Positions 54,443-63,792 of a stretch of DNA of 64,000 bases are shown here, in pieces. The first letter of the stretch is position 1; each line of letters opens with the position of its first letter. The position numbers and the translations under genes are program-made. Source of the stretch: PALSA-911 sp963839645 (GTDB taxonomy: Bacteria; Pseudomonadota; Alphaproteobacteria; Acetobacterales; Acetobacteraceae); contig CAWIVZ010000008.1 of assembly GCA_963839645.1 (NCBI GenBank), positions 930,001-994,000 on the forward strand. Direction: 5' to 3'. The notes beneath the pieces are model-generated. The model was not told where the DNA came from. It saw only the letters and a program-made list of their open reading frames with translations, and made no database searches.

Positions 54443-54641
54443 GAACATACTCTCCCTGTTCGGCCGGATTGCTTCCGGCCGATTTTTTCGGAATCTCGCG
54501 GGGTTCGCCGCGATCAGGCCACCCGCGGCAGCGCTTTCCGAGGGCCGGTCCGCTGGATCCACCACATGAGTGCGGCGGGAGTATGCCGCAGGTCGGCGGC
54601 AGCTATCGACAAAAATCCGCGCCTTACCGGAATATAAGAAG

Positions 54642-55530
54642 CTACTCGGCCGCGAGCACCTGCGCGGTGGTGGGGCCGTCGCATCTGGTGGTGGTGCGGC
54701 GGAGGTCGCGCACCTCCGCCATGTCGGCGTAGCGGCGCACGCGGTGCATGGTGGCCCGGTTGTCCCACATCACCAGGTCGCCGACGCGCCAGACATGGGC
54801 GTAGACGAACGGGCGCTGCGTCGCGTGCTCCATCAGGTCGCGGATGAAGGCGCGCGCCTCCGGCACCGGCCAGCCGACGATGGTGCCGATGTGGGAGGAC
54901 AGGTACAGCACCTTGCGGCCCGAGCCGGGATGGGTGGTTACCAGGCGGTGGCGCACCGGGCGGAGCTTGTCCTGGTGCTCCCTGGGGAAGGCGTCGAAGC
55001 CGAGTTCGGCGCGGGAGAAGGCGATCGAGTGCTCGGTGATCAGGTCCTCGATCTCGGCCTTGGTCTTGGCGTCCAGCGCGTCGTAGGCGGCGCGCATGTC
55101 GGCGAATTCGGTGTTGCCGCCCGCGCCCGGGATGACGCGGGCGGAGAGCAGGGAGTAGCGGGCGGGGATGGCGCGGAACGAGGCGTCGGAGTGCCAGAGG
55201 CGATTGCCGAGGGAGCTCAGGCGCCTGGCGTCGTCGCGGGCGCGGACCTGGTTGTGTTCGTCGAGGTTGGAGACGTCGGCCATCTGCACGGCGAGGCGGA
55301 GTTCCTCGGGCTTGCTCATCTCGCCCAGGGAGGAGACTTCCAGCTCGCCGAAATGGCGGCTGAAATCCATCTGCTGTTCGTCCGTGATGTGCTGGTCGTG
55401 GAAGACCAGGACGCCGTATTGGTCCATGCCGGCTTCGATCTGTTTGGCCTGTTCGGGGGTGATCGGGTCTGGACAGGTCGATGCCGGAGACCTCACCGAC
55501 GAAGTGCGGGTGGAGCGGTTGGATCTGCAT
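54642..55530 (-). CDS. TauD/TfdA-family Fe(II)/2-oxoglutarate dioxygenase, copy 1; one frameshift
   Basis: About 295 aa after removing one extra base near 55465 (GIDLSRP to ITPEQAKQIEAG). The iron site is HSDASF (His-x-Asp) plus the distal His in NRATMHRVRRY, with a following arginine for 2-oxoglutarate. Family members oxidise taurine, alkylsulfates, phenoxyacetates and similar acids. ATG at 55528-55530. It is about 60% similar by eye to the next gene upstream, so the pair arose by tandem duplication. Confidence 0.85.
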
Positions 55531-55535
55531 GGGGA

Positions 55536-56431
55536 TTACTCCGCCGCCAGGGACTGGGCGACATAGGGGCCGGCGCCGCGGAGCGAGGTGCGGCGGAGGT
55601 CGCGGATTTCGGCGGCGTCGTTGTAGCGGCGGGCGCGGTGCATGGTGGTGCGGTTGTCCCACATGACGAGGTCGTTCACGCGCCATTGGTGGGCGTGGAC
55701 GAATTGGCGCTGGGTGGCGTGTTCGGTGAGGTCGCGGATGAAGGCGCGGGCCTCGGGGACCGGCCAGCCGATGATGCCGCCGATATGGGCGGACAGGAAC
55801 AGGGACTTTCTCCGCGTGACGGGGTGGGTGAGGACGAGCGGGTGGCGGACGGGGCTTAGTTTCGCGCTGTGTTCGCTGTTGAAATCCTCGAAGCCGAGTT
55901 CGCCGCGGGAGAAGGCGATGGAGTGTTCGGTGACGAGATTTTCGATTTCCTGCTTTGGTTTTTGGGTCCAGCGCGTCGTAGGCGGCGCGCATGTCGGCGA
56001 ATTCGGTGTTGCCGCCGGAGCCGGGGACGATGCGGGCGGAGAGCAGGGAGTATTTGGCGCCCTCGGCGCGGAAGGAGGCGTCGGCGTGCCAGAGGCGGTT
56101 GCCCAGCGCGTAGAGGCGGCGGGCAGTCGTCTCGGGCGCGGAGCCGGTTGTTGGCGTCGAGGTTGGAGATGTCGCCCATTTCCTCGCGCAGGCGGGCGTC
56201 GCCTGGTTTGGCCATCTGGCGGGCGAGGGTGACCTCGATGGTGCCGAAATTCTGGCTGAAGTCGATCTGCTGGTCGTCGGTGAGGGGCTGGTCGCGGAAG
56301 ACGAGGACGGCGTGGCGGTCCATGCCGGCTTCGATGGCGGCGGCTTCGCTGGGCGTGAGGGGGCGGCTGATGTCTATGCCGGAAACCTCGGCGGCGAAGT
56401 TGGGGTGCAGTTGGCGGATGTTGATGGCCAT
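55536..56431 (-). CDS. TauD/TfdA-family dioxygenase, copy 2; two frameshifts
   Basis: About 297 aa once single extra bases at about 56125 (RARDD to ARRLYALGN) and 55953 (DPKTK to QEIENLV) are removed. The repaired frame has WHADASFRAEG for the His-x-Asp pair and WDNRTTMHRARRYND for the distal histidine. The ATG at 56429-56431 has GGAAGGAG upstream. It ends 5 bp before the start of copy 1, so both are in one operon, about 100 bp after the LivK-like gene. Confidence 0.83.
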
Positions 56432-56528
56432 GGCCTGGCGCTCCTTCCCTTTGGGGAGACGCTAGCGCCGAATGGTGCGGCGTTCCAGCACCCGCCGCCG
56501 TTGCGGACGGCGGGAGCCTTCGGGGCGG

Positions 56529-57735
56529 TCAGACGTTGGCGCCCTCGATGATGTCGCCGAAGCGGTCCCAGGTCTTGCCGCTCCAGCGCATGAGCTGAAG
56601 CTGGCGCAGCGGGTGGTAGTTGGTCTTGCTCGTGCTCTGGGTGATGCCGGGCAGCAGGACCGGGTTGTCGAGGTGATCGAGGCTGGTTGCCTGCGCCATG
56701 ATGTTCTCGCGCGACAGGTCGTTGCCGCAGGCCTTCAGCACATGCACCAGGGTCTGCGACACGCCCCAGCCATAGGAATTGCCGCTGTCGTTCAGGTCGC
56801 CTTCCGGCATGTACTTCGCCATGAAGGCGCGCCAGGATTGCATGCCGGGGTCCTTGGCCCAGGCCGGGTCGGTCGGGTCCTTCAGGTAGGCGGAGCTGAG
56901 GATGCCGACGCCGCGCTCGGGGCCGGCCGGGATCATGACGGCGCCGACCGAGGCCGATACGTTGGTCATGATGTGCATCGGCTTCCAGGCCAGATCGAAG
57001 ACCCGGCCGATGATCATGGCCGCGAACTTGATCGAGGCGGCGTTGACCAGCACGTCCACGCCGGCCGATTTCAGCGACAGCAGCTGGGAGTCGACGGTTG
57101 CGTCGGTCAGTTCGAACGAGACCGTGGGCACGGATTTCATCGCCGCGTCGCCGAGGACGTCGCGGATGCCGGCGATGTAGTCCTTACCGAAATCATCGTT
57201 CTGGTAGATGATGCCGACGCGGCCGTGCGGCTTTTCCTTCTGGATGTATTTGGCGTAGATCTGCGCCTCGACCCGGTAGCTCGGCTGCCAGCCGATGGTC
57301 CAGGGATATTCCTTGTAGTCGCCCCATTTGTCCGCGCCGGTGGCGAGGAACAGATGCGGCACCTTCTTCTGGTTGACGTATTTGCGGACCGCGCTGTTCG
57401 GGGCGGTGCCGAGATTGTTGAAGAGCAGGGCCACCTCGTCCTGCTCGACCAGGCGGCGGATCTGCTCGACCGATCGCGGCGGGCTGGCCTGGTCGTCCAG
57501 CGTGATGAAGTTGATTTTGCGGCCGTTGATGCCGCCCTGGTCGTTGATCATGCGGAAATAGGCCGCTTCCGCCTTGCCGATGGTGCCGTAGCCCGAGGCG
57601 GGGCCGCTGTAGGGCATGGTGTTGCCGACCTTGATCTCGGTGGCGGTGACCCCTGGCGCCTGGGCGTGCGCGGGCGATCCATGGCGTGAACAAGGCAGCC
57701 GAGGTGCCGGCCAGAAGCGTGCGCCGCTTTATCAT
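56529..57735 (-). CDS. LivK-like ABC substrate-binding protein, orphan; one frameshift
   Basis: 401 aa after deleting one base near 57667. The signal peptide MIKRRTLLAGTSAALFTPW lies in one frame (ATG 57733-57735); the mature part, from VTATEIKVGNTMPYSG onward, lies in the next. GYGTIGKAEAAYFRMINDQG and NGRKINFITLDDQ are typical of type 1 periplasmic-binding proteins. There are no cognate permease or ATPase genes here. It heads the leftward run with the two TauD-like enzymes and may bind their substrate. Confidence 0.85.
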
Positions 57736-57957
57736 GCGTGTTCTCCCTGTGGCGATGTCTTGAGCGACATTCGTTTGGTCGGTGGTTTTGTTGGTCCACC
57801 GGCGCGGACCGTGGCGGATTTCAACCTGGGCCACAACTGATTTCAGCGCGGGGGCGGCGGCGGCGTACCGCGGATTTCGCCGCGCCGCGTCCGGGCCACG
57901 CCGGTCAAACGGGTCAACGCGCTCTTGGAGCGGCACCCGAGCAAGCTTAGCCGAAGC

Positions 57958-58741
57958 TCAAGCCGGCTCCAAGCCGGTCACCACAGGAACTGCTCCGGTA
58001 GAAGCCGCAGAACCTGGCACCATCGTGGGCCTCGCCGTTAGTGTGTCGAGCGTCTGGCACATAGCCTCGCTGAACGCCTCCAGCATGTCGAGATCGGTGA
58101 TGATTTGCTCGGCCCCGCTTGACTGGCCGGGGTTCAGCGCATGCGCAATGCCGTTTCGCCTCTCAAAGAAATTCTCGAGAGCCGCCAGCAACTCCCCATG
58201 CGCCTTGCCTGCTTCGGTCTCACCGAAGAATGTAAGCATCGCTGACTTGTCGCAGACCTTTGCACACATGTCGGACAGCCCAGCGACGTTCAACATCGAA
58301 TTAAGCTTCGTCGGGCCGCATTATTATTCTCATTTGAGAATCAAGTTTTCGATAGATGTCCTGCATCGGGTCACCTTTAACCAATGAGCAGCGACCGAGA
58401 ATCAGCTTCGATTGATCGAGGCTCTCGCGTGCGGACTCTCGATGTCGAAGCGTTCACGGGCCAAACCCTCCATCGACCGTTTCCAAGCCGTTAAGACGAG
58501 CTTTTTGGGTAACTTGTCGAACGAGGGGGTGGTTGTCACGACAAGACGCGCGTGCTCGCGTGCCATCTCGCGCACAAACTCCTCGAACGTTGCTGCCACC
58601 AGCAACGTCGCCGAGTTTGCCGCGGCGATGCGAGCCTTCGCGGTCTTCCCCGGGCCCTCGAACGTCCTCACGAGTTTGACGGATCGTGTCAAGCTCGCCG
58701 ACAAAATCTTCCCTGATCAGCTCGAAGACACTAGCAGTCAC
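57958..58741 (-). pseudogene. HEPN-domain protein (RiboL-PSP / MAE_28990-like putative RNase), broken by frameshifts
   Basis: Three frames joined at about 58690, 58420 and 58300 rebuild a protein of about 260 aa. The N-terminal part has ASVFELIREDFVGELDTIR and NSATLLVAATFEEFVREMAR; the C-terminal part has ENFFERRNGIAHALNPG, whose R-x4-H pattern is the catalytic signature of HEPN ribonucleases. It starts at a GTG (58741) 7 bp after the DUF262 stop, so the two formed one operon. HEPN proteins of this type act in defence or toxin modules. Codon use is noticeably less GC-rich than the surroundings. It is probably inactive as sequenced. Confidence 0.6.
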
Positions 58742-58748
58742 GGGCAGA

Positions 58749-59970
58749 TTACTCCGGGCGCAATATATTCCGCATCAGATCAATACGTTCCCTGACTGCA
58801 TTGGCAGTGTTGCCAGCGCCAGTAAGCATGACGATGTGCTGCGGGTTGGCCAAAGCGGCGGCCATCCGGGCGCGCACGCCGTCGGCGTCGGCCGTGATGG
58901 CTCCCCCGCTGGGCCCACAATTCATTTACCGCGACCATCGAAGAAGTCGGATAAACAGAACCGCCGAAACCCGGATACGACCCTTGTCATCGGGCGGTAG
59001 CTCGAAAGGATGGTCCTGAAACAGCCCATAGAGGAACGAAAATCGCTCTTTATATTCAGCCTTCAGATCCTCGGCTTGCTGCTAGCTGATAGCGACATTC
59101 ATGGCTCGATCGAGCATGGCCTTCATGGACCCGCGGATTTCGCCGGGTCTTTGAGCGCGAAGTAGCGTCAGGACGAGTTGGCAATCACCCATGCTCGAGT
59201 AGAGCAGGTTTTCTGGCGGGCAGGATTCTCATAGTATTCATTCGGGTCTGTCTCGCCATAGGGCGGGATATCGAAGACCTTCGTGAACAGCGGTTCCCGC
59301 GTCAGGTCGACTATGGCCTTGTTGAGCGGGCCCGGACTTAGGGCATTGCGGATCTCCTGCGGGTTCAGCTTCGTGCCGCCGGTGTTGAGGCGGTCGAAAA
59401 TGAAGCGCCTGATGTCCGTGAGGCTCAGTCGTCCCGACGATCTTCTCCTGCTCACTCTCCAGGAGCAGTACCATGGCTGACAGGCTCGCCCGGTCGAGGG
59501 CGCGTTTGATGCGCGGTGGGCATAGGGAATACCGAAGCCCGTTTAGCGGACCAAGCACGCTCAGGCCGACAAGGGCGAAATCGCCGGCGATGAACTCGCG
59601 GACAGCGTTGAGGCGCTGTTGCCCATCCATCACCTCATACCGCGCGGCGTCATTCTCATAAAGGAAGATCGGTGGCACGGGGATGTTCAGTAGCAAGGAC
59701 TTCTCGACGAGCTTGCTCTTCTGGACCGAACTCCAACGCAGCCTCCGCTGGTATTCTGGGCGGAGATTTAGCACCTCACCCTTATCGATCAAGTCACGTA
59801 TCTGCGGCAGGAAGAAGTTGTTGGTTTGGTAAACGACGCGAAAAGCGTTCTTCGCGAAGAACTCGTCTGGATCTGGCTTGCCCTTCTCGAATTAATTCAA
59901 CCTCCGGCTCTTCGTCGGGCTCGCCCATCATGACTTCGATGCTCATCTTAGCTTCCCCGCTTTGCCTCAT
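58749..59970 (-). pseudogene. DUF262 (GmrSD/ParB-like N-terminal) domain protein, broken by several frameshifts
   Basis: Pieces in different frames assemble into one protein of about 400 aa. The start MRQSGEAK or MSIEVMMGE (ATG 59970 or 59946) leads to LRPEYQRRLRWSSVQKSKLV, the DUF262 hallmark EVMDGQQRLNAVREF, DRLNTGGTKLNPQEIRNAL, then KERFSFLYGLFQDHPFEL and the C-terminal GAITADADGVRARMAAALAN ending at 58749. DUF262 occurs in GmrSD-type restriction enzymes and in HEPN-associated defence pairs. At least four indels interrupt it, near 59885, 59400, 59160 and 58925. Whether these are sequencing errors or true decay cannot be told here. Confidence 0.65.
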
Positions 59971-60522
59971 ATACAATCCGTATCCGGTCGGAAGCACAGC
60001 GGCAAGGTGGCCAGTTCCGGGTAGGTTTAACAAGCATAGCAACCATTAGCTTCGATACGTGTCTGTTGGCCCTCTACGCCTGATGGTGCCACCGTGCTCG
60101 GTGCGGTCAAGGACGCATTGCACCGTCGTGGCTAGCCAAAAGAAGTGGTGCAGTGCCAAGCGGCACTGCACACTTGACTTGACCATCAACAGCGTCCCCG
60201 CTCAAGGCCTACCGCTTGATACCCACGTATGGAGAGGAACCCCAAAACCGGATTGTCGGAGAGTTTTGGGTCCATGACAGGTGGCAATCAAGGCTGGTAA
60301 TGTCGAAATCTGGCGAGAGGTCATTGCTGAAAGCGCCGTTGTGGCGTTCACACGAGATCGGCGATCGGGGTAATTCCGAGGCAGTGGCCACGCCGAAGGT
60401 CAATCCCACTAGAACGAGAAAAGCCAAGAGTTTCAGCGTGCATCAAAAGATGGCGGCCGGCCGGCTACGTCAAGTAAAGCCATGCGCAATACTCCATCAT
60501 TGCCGATACTGGCGGCGGTCGA
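59971..60522. other. 550-bp AT-richer region without a convincing gene
   Basis: This stretch between the DUF262 start and the DUF2442 stop has lower GC than the rest of the window. A minus-strand frame of 72 codons ending at 60209 has a signal-peptide-like N-terminus but only a TTG start and no ribosome site. No mobile-element ends or tRNA were seen. Confidence 0.4.
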
Positions 60523-60837
60523 TCATACGGATTGGTGCGGCGCCCCCTGATCGGCTGTCGCCCGTGGCGGCTGCTGCGGCGCGTCTGCCGGCTGTGTCTC
60601 GAACCAGAGGGCATCCGCGCAAAGGTCGATCTCGCCCGGCCAATCAAGGCTGCGCCACGCTCCCCGACACTGACCTGCATGAAGAAGGCCGGGTCGGCGA
60701 AGCGGCGAACACGTCTTTGCCAATCAGGTGACCGAAGCGGTTGACAGTCGTGTCGCCGTTCGCCCATGTCACCGCCACGGTGTGCGTTTGGGATCGGCGA
60801 TCATGCCGGTGATGATGTTATCGAAGTCCTTCGGCAT
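60523..60837 (-). pseudogene. DUF2442 domain protein, frameshifted
   Basis: ATG at 60835-60837 begins MPKDFDNIITGMIADPKRT. The continuation in shifted frames reads VAVTWANGDTTVNRFGHLIG, DPAFFMQVSVGERG and DWPGEIDLCADALWFETQ, the DUF2442 pattern. Three missing bases (near 60778, 60690 and 60650) would restore about 106 aa. DUF2442 genes are commonly paired with DUF4160 genes, as here, in a presumed toxin-antitoxin-like unit of unknown mechanism. Confidence 0.6.
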
Positions 60838-61090
60838 CTCTCGAATCCTCTCCGGGGCGGGCAGATCGTCCTGACACCTTGATCCAGTTCAACGCCAGCT
60901 CACCTGATGGTCGTGTCGATGCCAGATCGCGGCGCAGCTTGGCAGGTGGTAGCGATCCCCCGGATCACATCAAGGTCGCGGTCGCGATCAGCACTTCGCC
61001 GCATTCCAGTAGTACATGAAAATGCGCCGGGGCGTGGTCGTTGTAGACATCTTGGATCTTCACTCCGTCCACTATGGCTATCGTCGGCAT
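60818..61090 (-). pseudogene. DUF4160 domain protein, frameshifted
   Basis: ATG at 61088-61090 begins MPTIAIVDGVKIQDVY, then the DUF4160 signature NDHAPAHFHVLLECGE. One missing and one extra base near 60980 and 60962 separate this from SLPPAKLRRDLA and ELALNWIKV, the expected C-terminal part, giving about 90 aa in all. It overlaps the start of the DUF2442 gene by 20 bp, the typical tight arrangement of this pair. Confidence 0.65.
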
Positions 61091-61099
61091 CGAACCTCT

Positions 61100-61219
61100 G
61101 TGCGGCCGGGTGGCCGGATTTCGGATGTCTTCGGTATTCTGAAACGGGCGGGCGGTCCATCGCTGTCCGTCGAGGAGATCAACCGGATCGCCGCCGAGGG
61201 CTGGGCCGGCAAGCGGTGA
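61100..61219 (+). pseudogene. 3' fragment of an AbrB/VapB-type antitoxin gene
   Basis: Only the last 39 codons remain, including SDVFGILKRAGGPSLSVEEI and AAEGWAGKR, which resemble the C-terminal toxin-binding tails of AbrB/MazE-like VapB antitoxins. The DNA-binding N-terminus is absent: upstream sequence is the start of the oppositely oriented DUF4160 gene, so the module was truncated at about 61095. The stop overlaps the VapC GTG start (GTGA). Confidence 0.5.
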
Positions 61220-61613
61220 AAATCACCGCCGATACCAACGTCCTGGTCCGGGCCATGGTGGGCGATGATGCGCGGCAGAGCCGGATCGCTCAGGCTGAAT
61301 TGGCGGAGGCCGAGTTGGTGGCGCTGGCGTTGCCGGTATTGTGCGAACTCGTGTGGGTGCTGTCCCGGGGTACAAGGTGGCCGCCGCCGACATCGCGGAC
61401 GCGCTTCGGCGGCTGATCGGTGTTGCCAATGTGGCGGTGAACCGGCAGGCGGTGGAGGCCGGGCTGGTCCTGCTCGAGGCGGGTGGGGACTTCGCCGATG
61501 GGGTGATTGCCTATGAAGGCAGCTGGCTTGGGGCGGAGGCCTTTGTTTCGTTCGACAGGAAGGCGGTGGAGTTGCTGGCCGCGAACGGACGGGCCGCTCG
61601 GCTGCTTGGGTAG
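61216..61613 (+). pseudogene. PIN-domain toxin VapC, one frameshift
   Basis: From the GTG at 61216 the frame gives KITADTNVLVRAMVGDDARQ, the first PIN acidic motif, up to CELVWVLSRG. The neighbouring frame then continues YKVAAADIADALRR, FADGVIAYEG and FVSFDRKAVELLA, with the remaining acidic residues. One G missing in the GGGG run at about 61368-61371 would give 132 aa, the usual VapC size. PIN toxins are Mg-dependent RNases. The antitoxin is truncated, so the module looks non-functional as sequenced. Confidence 0.7.
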
Positions 61614-61734
61614 GTTTGAGGGAACGCGGGCCGTGGGTTCGGGGCGGGGTTGGCTTGCGTTGGCGGGTTGACACCCGCCCTACGGTTGTTATTTTAACTT
61701 GAACCGTTAGTATGAAAGACGGTATGCTGATGGG

Positions 61735-62346
61735 ATGGAACATTTTCAGAATTTATCGGCTGATCCGCAAACCGATTGGGCGCAGTTGCTGCCTCGGGAG
61801 GCTTTTCGGGAGGTGATCCGGATTTTGCACGGCTCGCTGCCGTTGCCGGATGGGGACGCTCCGGAGGATTGGGGGCGGCAGGATCGGGCGGCGATGGCGG
61901 CGGTGGCTTCGTTGCGGCCGGAGAATGCGGCCGAGGGGCAGTTGGCGGCGCAGTTCGTGCTGGCGGAGGCGTGGGCGGCGGATTGTCTGCGGCTGGCGGG
62001 GGAGCGGCGGCGGGAGATGGCGATCGCGCTGAAGTGCAAGGCGCAGGCGTTGAGTTTCATGCGGGAGGCGAAGAGCGCCTGGCGGTTGCTGCTGAAGGCG
62101 CAGGCGGAGCGGCGGGCGCTGGAGAAGGACCCGGACGCGGCGAGCCGGGCGGAGTGGGCCGAGCATGCGGTGGTGGGGATGATGGCGGAGGCGCTTGTGG
62201 CGGACGGGGTTGTTGCGGTTGGGGCGGCCGCGCCGAGGCGGGTGATGAGCGGGAGTGGCGTTGCCGGTTGGGGTTGGAGCGGGCAACGGAATGGGAGGCG
62301 TATCGGAAATTGGATTTGGCTCGGATCGCACGACAAATCGTCGTGA
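61735..62346 (+). CDS. Hypothetical helical protein (203 aa)
   Basis: I do not recognise a named family. Residues 1-155 are Ala/Arg/Glu-rich and helical (EGQLAAQFVLAEAWAADCLR, MAIALKCKAQALSFMREAKS), with two conserved-looking Cys. Such repeated, helical hypothetical proteins are scattered through Acetobacteraceae-like genomes. The C-terminal 30 residues are Gly/Trp-rich, whereas the adjacent frame reads LERATEWEAYRKLDLARIAR, so a frameshift near 62265 is possible. The ATG at 61735 follows an AT-rich promoter-like stretch. Confidence 0.55.
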   Translation: MEHFQNLSADPQTDWAQLLPREAFREVIRILHGSLPLPDGDAPEDWGRQDRAAMAAVASLRPENAAEGQLAAQFVLAEAWAADCLRLAGERRREMAIALKCKAQALSFMREAKSAWRLLLKAQAERRALEKDPDAASRAEWAEHAVVGMMAEALVADGVVAVGAAAPRRVMSGSGVAGWGWSGQRNGRRIGNWIWLGSHDKSS

Positions 62347-62421
62347 CGTGCGTCGTGAGACGGAGCCGAGATTTGGGGTCCCGTCCGCCCGGGTGCCGGC
62401 GTTTGCTTAAGTATGAGGGGT

Positions 62422-62486
62422 CAAGGGGATGACTATCCCCTTGCGGGTGCAGGGCAGAGCCCTGCTGGGGTCTGGGGCGAAGCCCC
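62422..62486. repeat. REP-like triple hairpin element
   Basis: Three consecutive stem-loops: CAAGGGGAT/ATCCCCTTG (loop GACT), GCAGGGC/GCCCTGC (loop AGA) and GGGGC/GCCCC (loop GAA), just downstream of the hom stop. The arrangement looks like an interspersed palindromic repeat of the type common in Acetobacteraceae intergenic regions; it may also act as a 3'-end stem for hom mRNA. Confidence 0.6.
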
Positions 62487-62499
62487 GGTTCTTTGGGGG

Positions 62500-63792
62500 T
62501 TAGCCGGCTTCGATGCGGATCATGGCTGGGGGTTCCATGACGGCGCCGAGGGCGGAGATCTGGTCGAGCGCGGTGCGCATGGACGATTCCTTGGTTTCGT
62601 GCGTTACCAGCACCACCGGGACGGCCTCGCCGGGGCTGCGGCCGCGCTGGAGCATGGATTCCAGGGAGACGCCCTGGTCGCGCAGCACGGCGGTGACGTC
62701 GGCGATGACGCCGGGGCGGTCGACGACCATCAGGCGCAGATAGTAGGCGCCGACATGGGCGGCCATCGGCACCGGGGGGGCGGCGGACAGGTCCCCGGTT
62801 TGCGCACCCCATACCGGGGTATGGCGGCCGCGGGCGATGTCGATCAGATCGGCGGCGACGGCGGAGGCGGTGGGGCCGGCGCCGGCGCCGCGGCCTTCGA
62901 GCATGACGCGGCCGGCGAAGTCGGCCTCGGCGACCACGGCGTTGAACACGCCGTCGACGCGGGCGATCGGGGCGGTCTGCGGCACCATGCAGGGATGCAC
63001 GCGGGCCTCGATCCCGGCCTCGGTCTGCCGGGCGATGCCGAGCAGCTTGATGCGGTAGCCGAGTTCGTTGGCGAAGCCGATGTCGAGCGCGGAGATGGCG
63101 CGGATGCCTTCCACGTGCACGGAGTTGAAGTCGACGGGGCGGCCGAAGGCGAGCGCGGCGAGGATGGCGAGCTTGTGCGCGGCGTCGATGCCGTCGACGT
63201 CGAAGGAGGGGTCGGCCTCGGCGTAGCCGAGCTTCTGGGCGTCGGCGAGGACTTCGGCGAACTCGCGGCCGCGGTCGCGCATGATGGTGAGGATGTAGTT
63301 GCAGGTGCCGTTGAGGATGCCGGCGATGCGGGAGATGCGGTTGGCGGCCAGGCCCTCGCGCAGGACCTTGATGGCGGGGATGCCGCCGGCGACCGCGGCC
63401 TCGAACGCCAGCGCGACGCCGGCCTGTTCGGCCTGGGCGGCGAGTTCGGCGCCGTGCACGGCGAGCAGGGCCTTGTTGGCGGTGACCACCGGCTTGCCGG
63501 CGGCGATGGCGGCCTGCACCAGGGCGCGGGCCGGGCCTTCGGATCCGCCGATCAGTTCGACCACGACGTCCACCTTCGGGTCGGCGGCGAGGGCGACGGG
63601 GTCGTCGTACCAGCGCAGGCCGGAGAGATCGACGCCGCGGTCGCGCGTGCGGTCCCGCGCGGAGACGGCGGTGACGACGATCGGGCGGCCGGCGCGGGCG
63701 GCGACGATGTCGGCGTTGTCGCGCAGCAGGGTGAGCAGCCCGCCGCCGACCGTGCCGAGGCCGGCCACGGCAACCGAAAGAGGACGGGTCAT
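62500..63792 (-). CDS. hom: Homoserine dehydrogenase with C-terminal ACT domain
   Basis: 430 aa, intact. The N-terminal NAD-binding motif is VAVAGLGTVGGGLLTLL; VVTANKALLA and GILNGTCNYIL are conserved, and the catalytic region is LGYAEADPSFDVDGIDAAHK. An ACT domain (about 350-430, YYLRLMVVDRPGVIADVT) suggests threonine feedback. It makes homoserine from aspartate semialdehyde for Thr and Met synthesis. The ATG at 63790-63792 overlaps the stop of the upstream aminotransferase (ATGA). Confidence 0.95.
   Translation of the reverse strand: MTRPLSVAVAGLGTVGGGLLTLLRDNADIVAARAGRPIVVTAVSARDRTRDRGVDLSGLRWYDDPVALAADPKVDVVVELIGGSEGPARALVQAAIAAGKPVVTANKALLAVHGAELAAQAEQAGVALAFEAAVAGGIPAIKVLREGLAANRISRIAGILNGTCNYILTIMRDRGREFAEVLADAQKLGYAEADPSFDVDGIDAAHKLAILAALAFGRPVDFNSVHVEGIRAISALDIGFANELGYRIKLLGIARQTEAGIEARVHPCMVPQTAPIARVDGVFNAVVAEADFAGRVMLEGRGAGAGPTASAVAADLIDIARGRHTPVWGAQTGDLSAAPPVPMAAHVGAYYLRLMVVDRPGVIADVTAVLRDQGVSLESMLQRGRSPGEAVPVVLVTHETKESSMRTALDQISALGAVMEPPAMIRIEAG

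Noticed and set aside
58327..58340. TTCTCATTTGAGAA palindrome
   Set aside because: It lies within the reconstructed HEPN coding sequence and has no promoter context.
60209..60427. 72-codon minus-strand frame with a signal-peptide-like start
   Set aside because: It has only a TTG start, no ribosome site and no recognisable family.
60879..60892. TTGATCCAGTTCAA, a perfect FNR-like palindrome
   Set aside because: It falls inside the coding part of the DUF4160 gene (codons for LNWIK), so the match is most likely chance.
61776..62432. Long Gly/Arg-rich plus-strand frame of 218 codons
   Set aside because: It is a shadow of the gene at 61735 in another frame; only its last third might be a frameshifted continuation.
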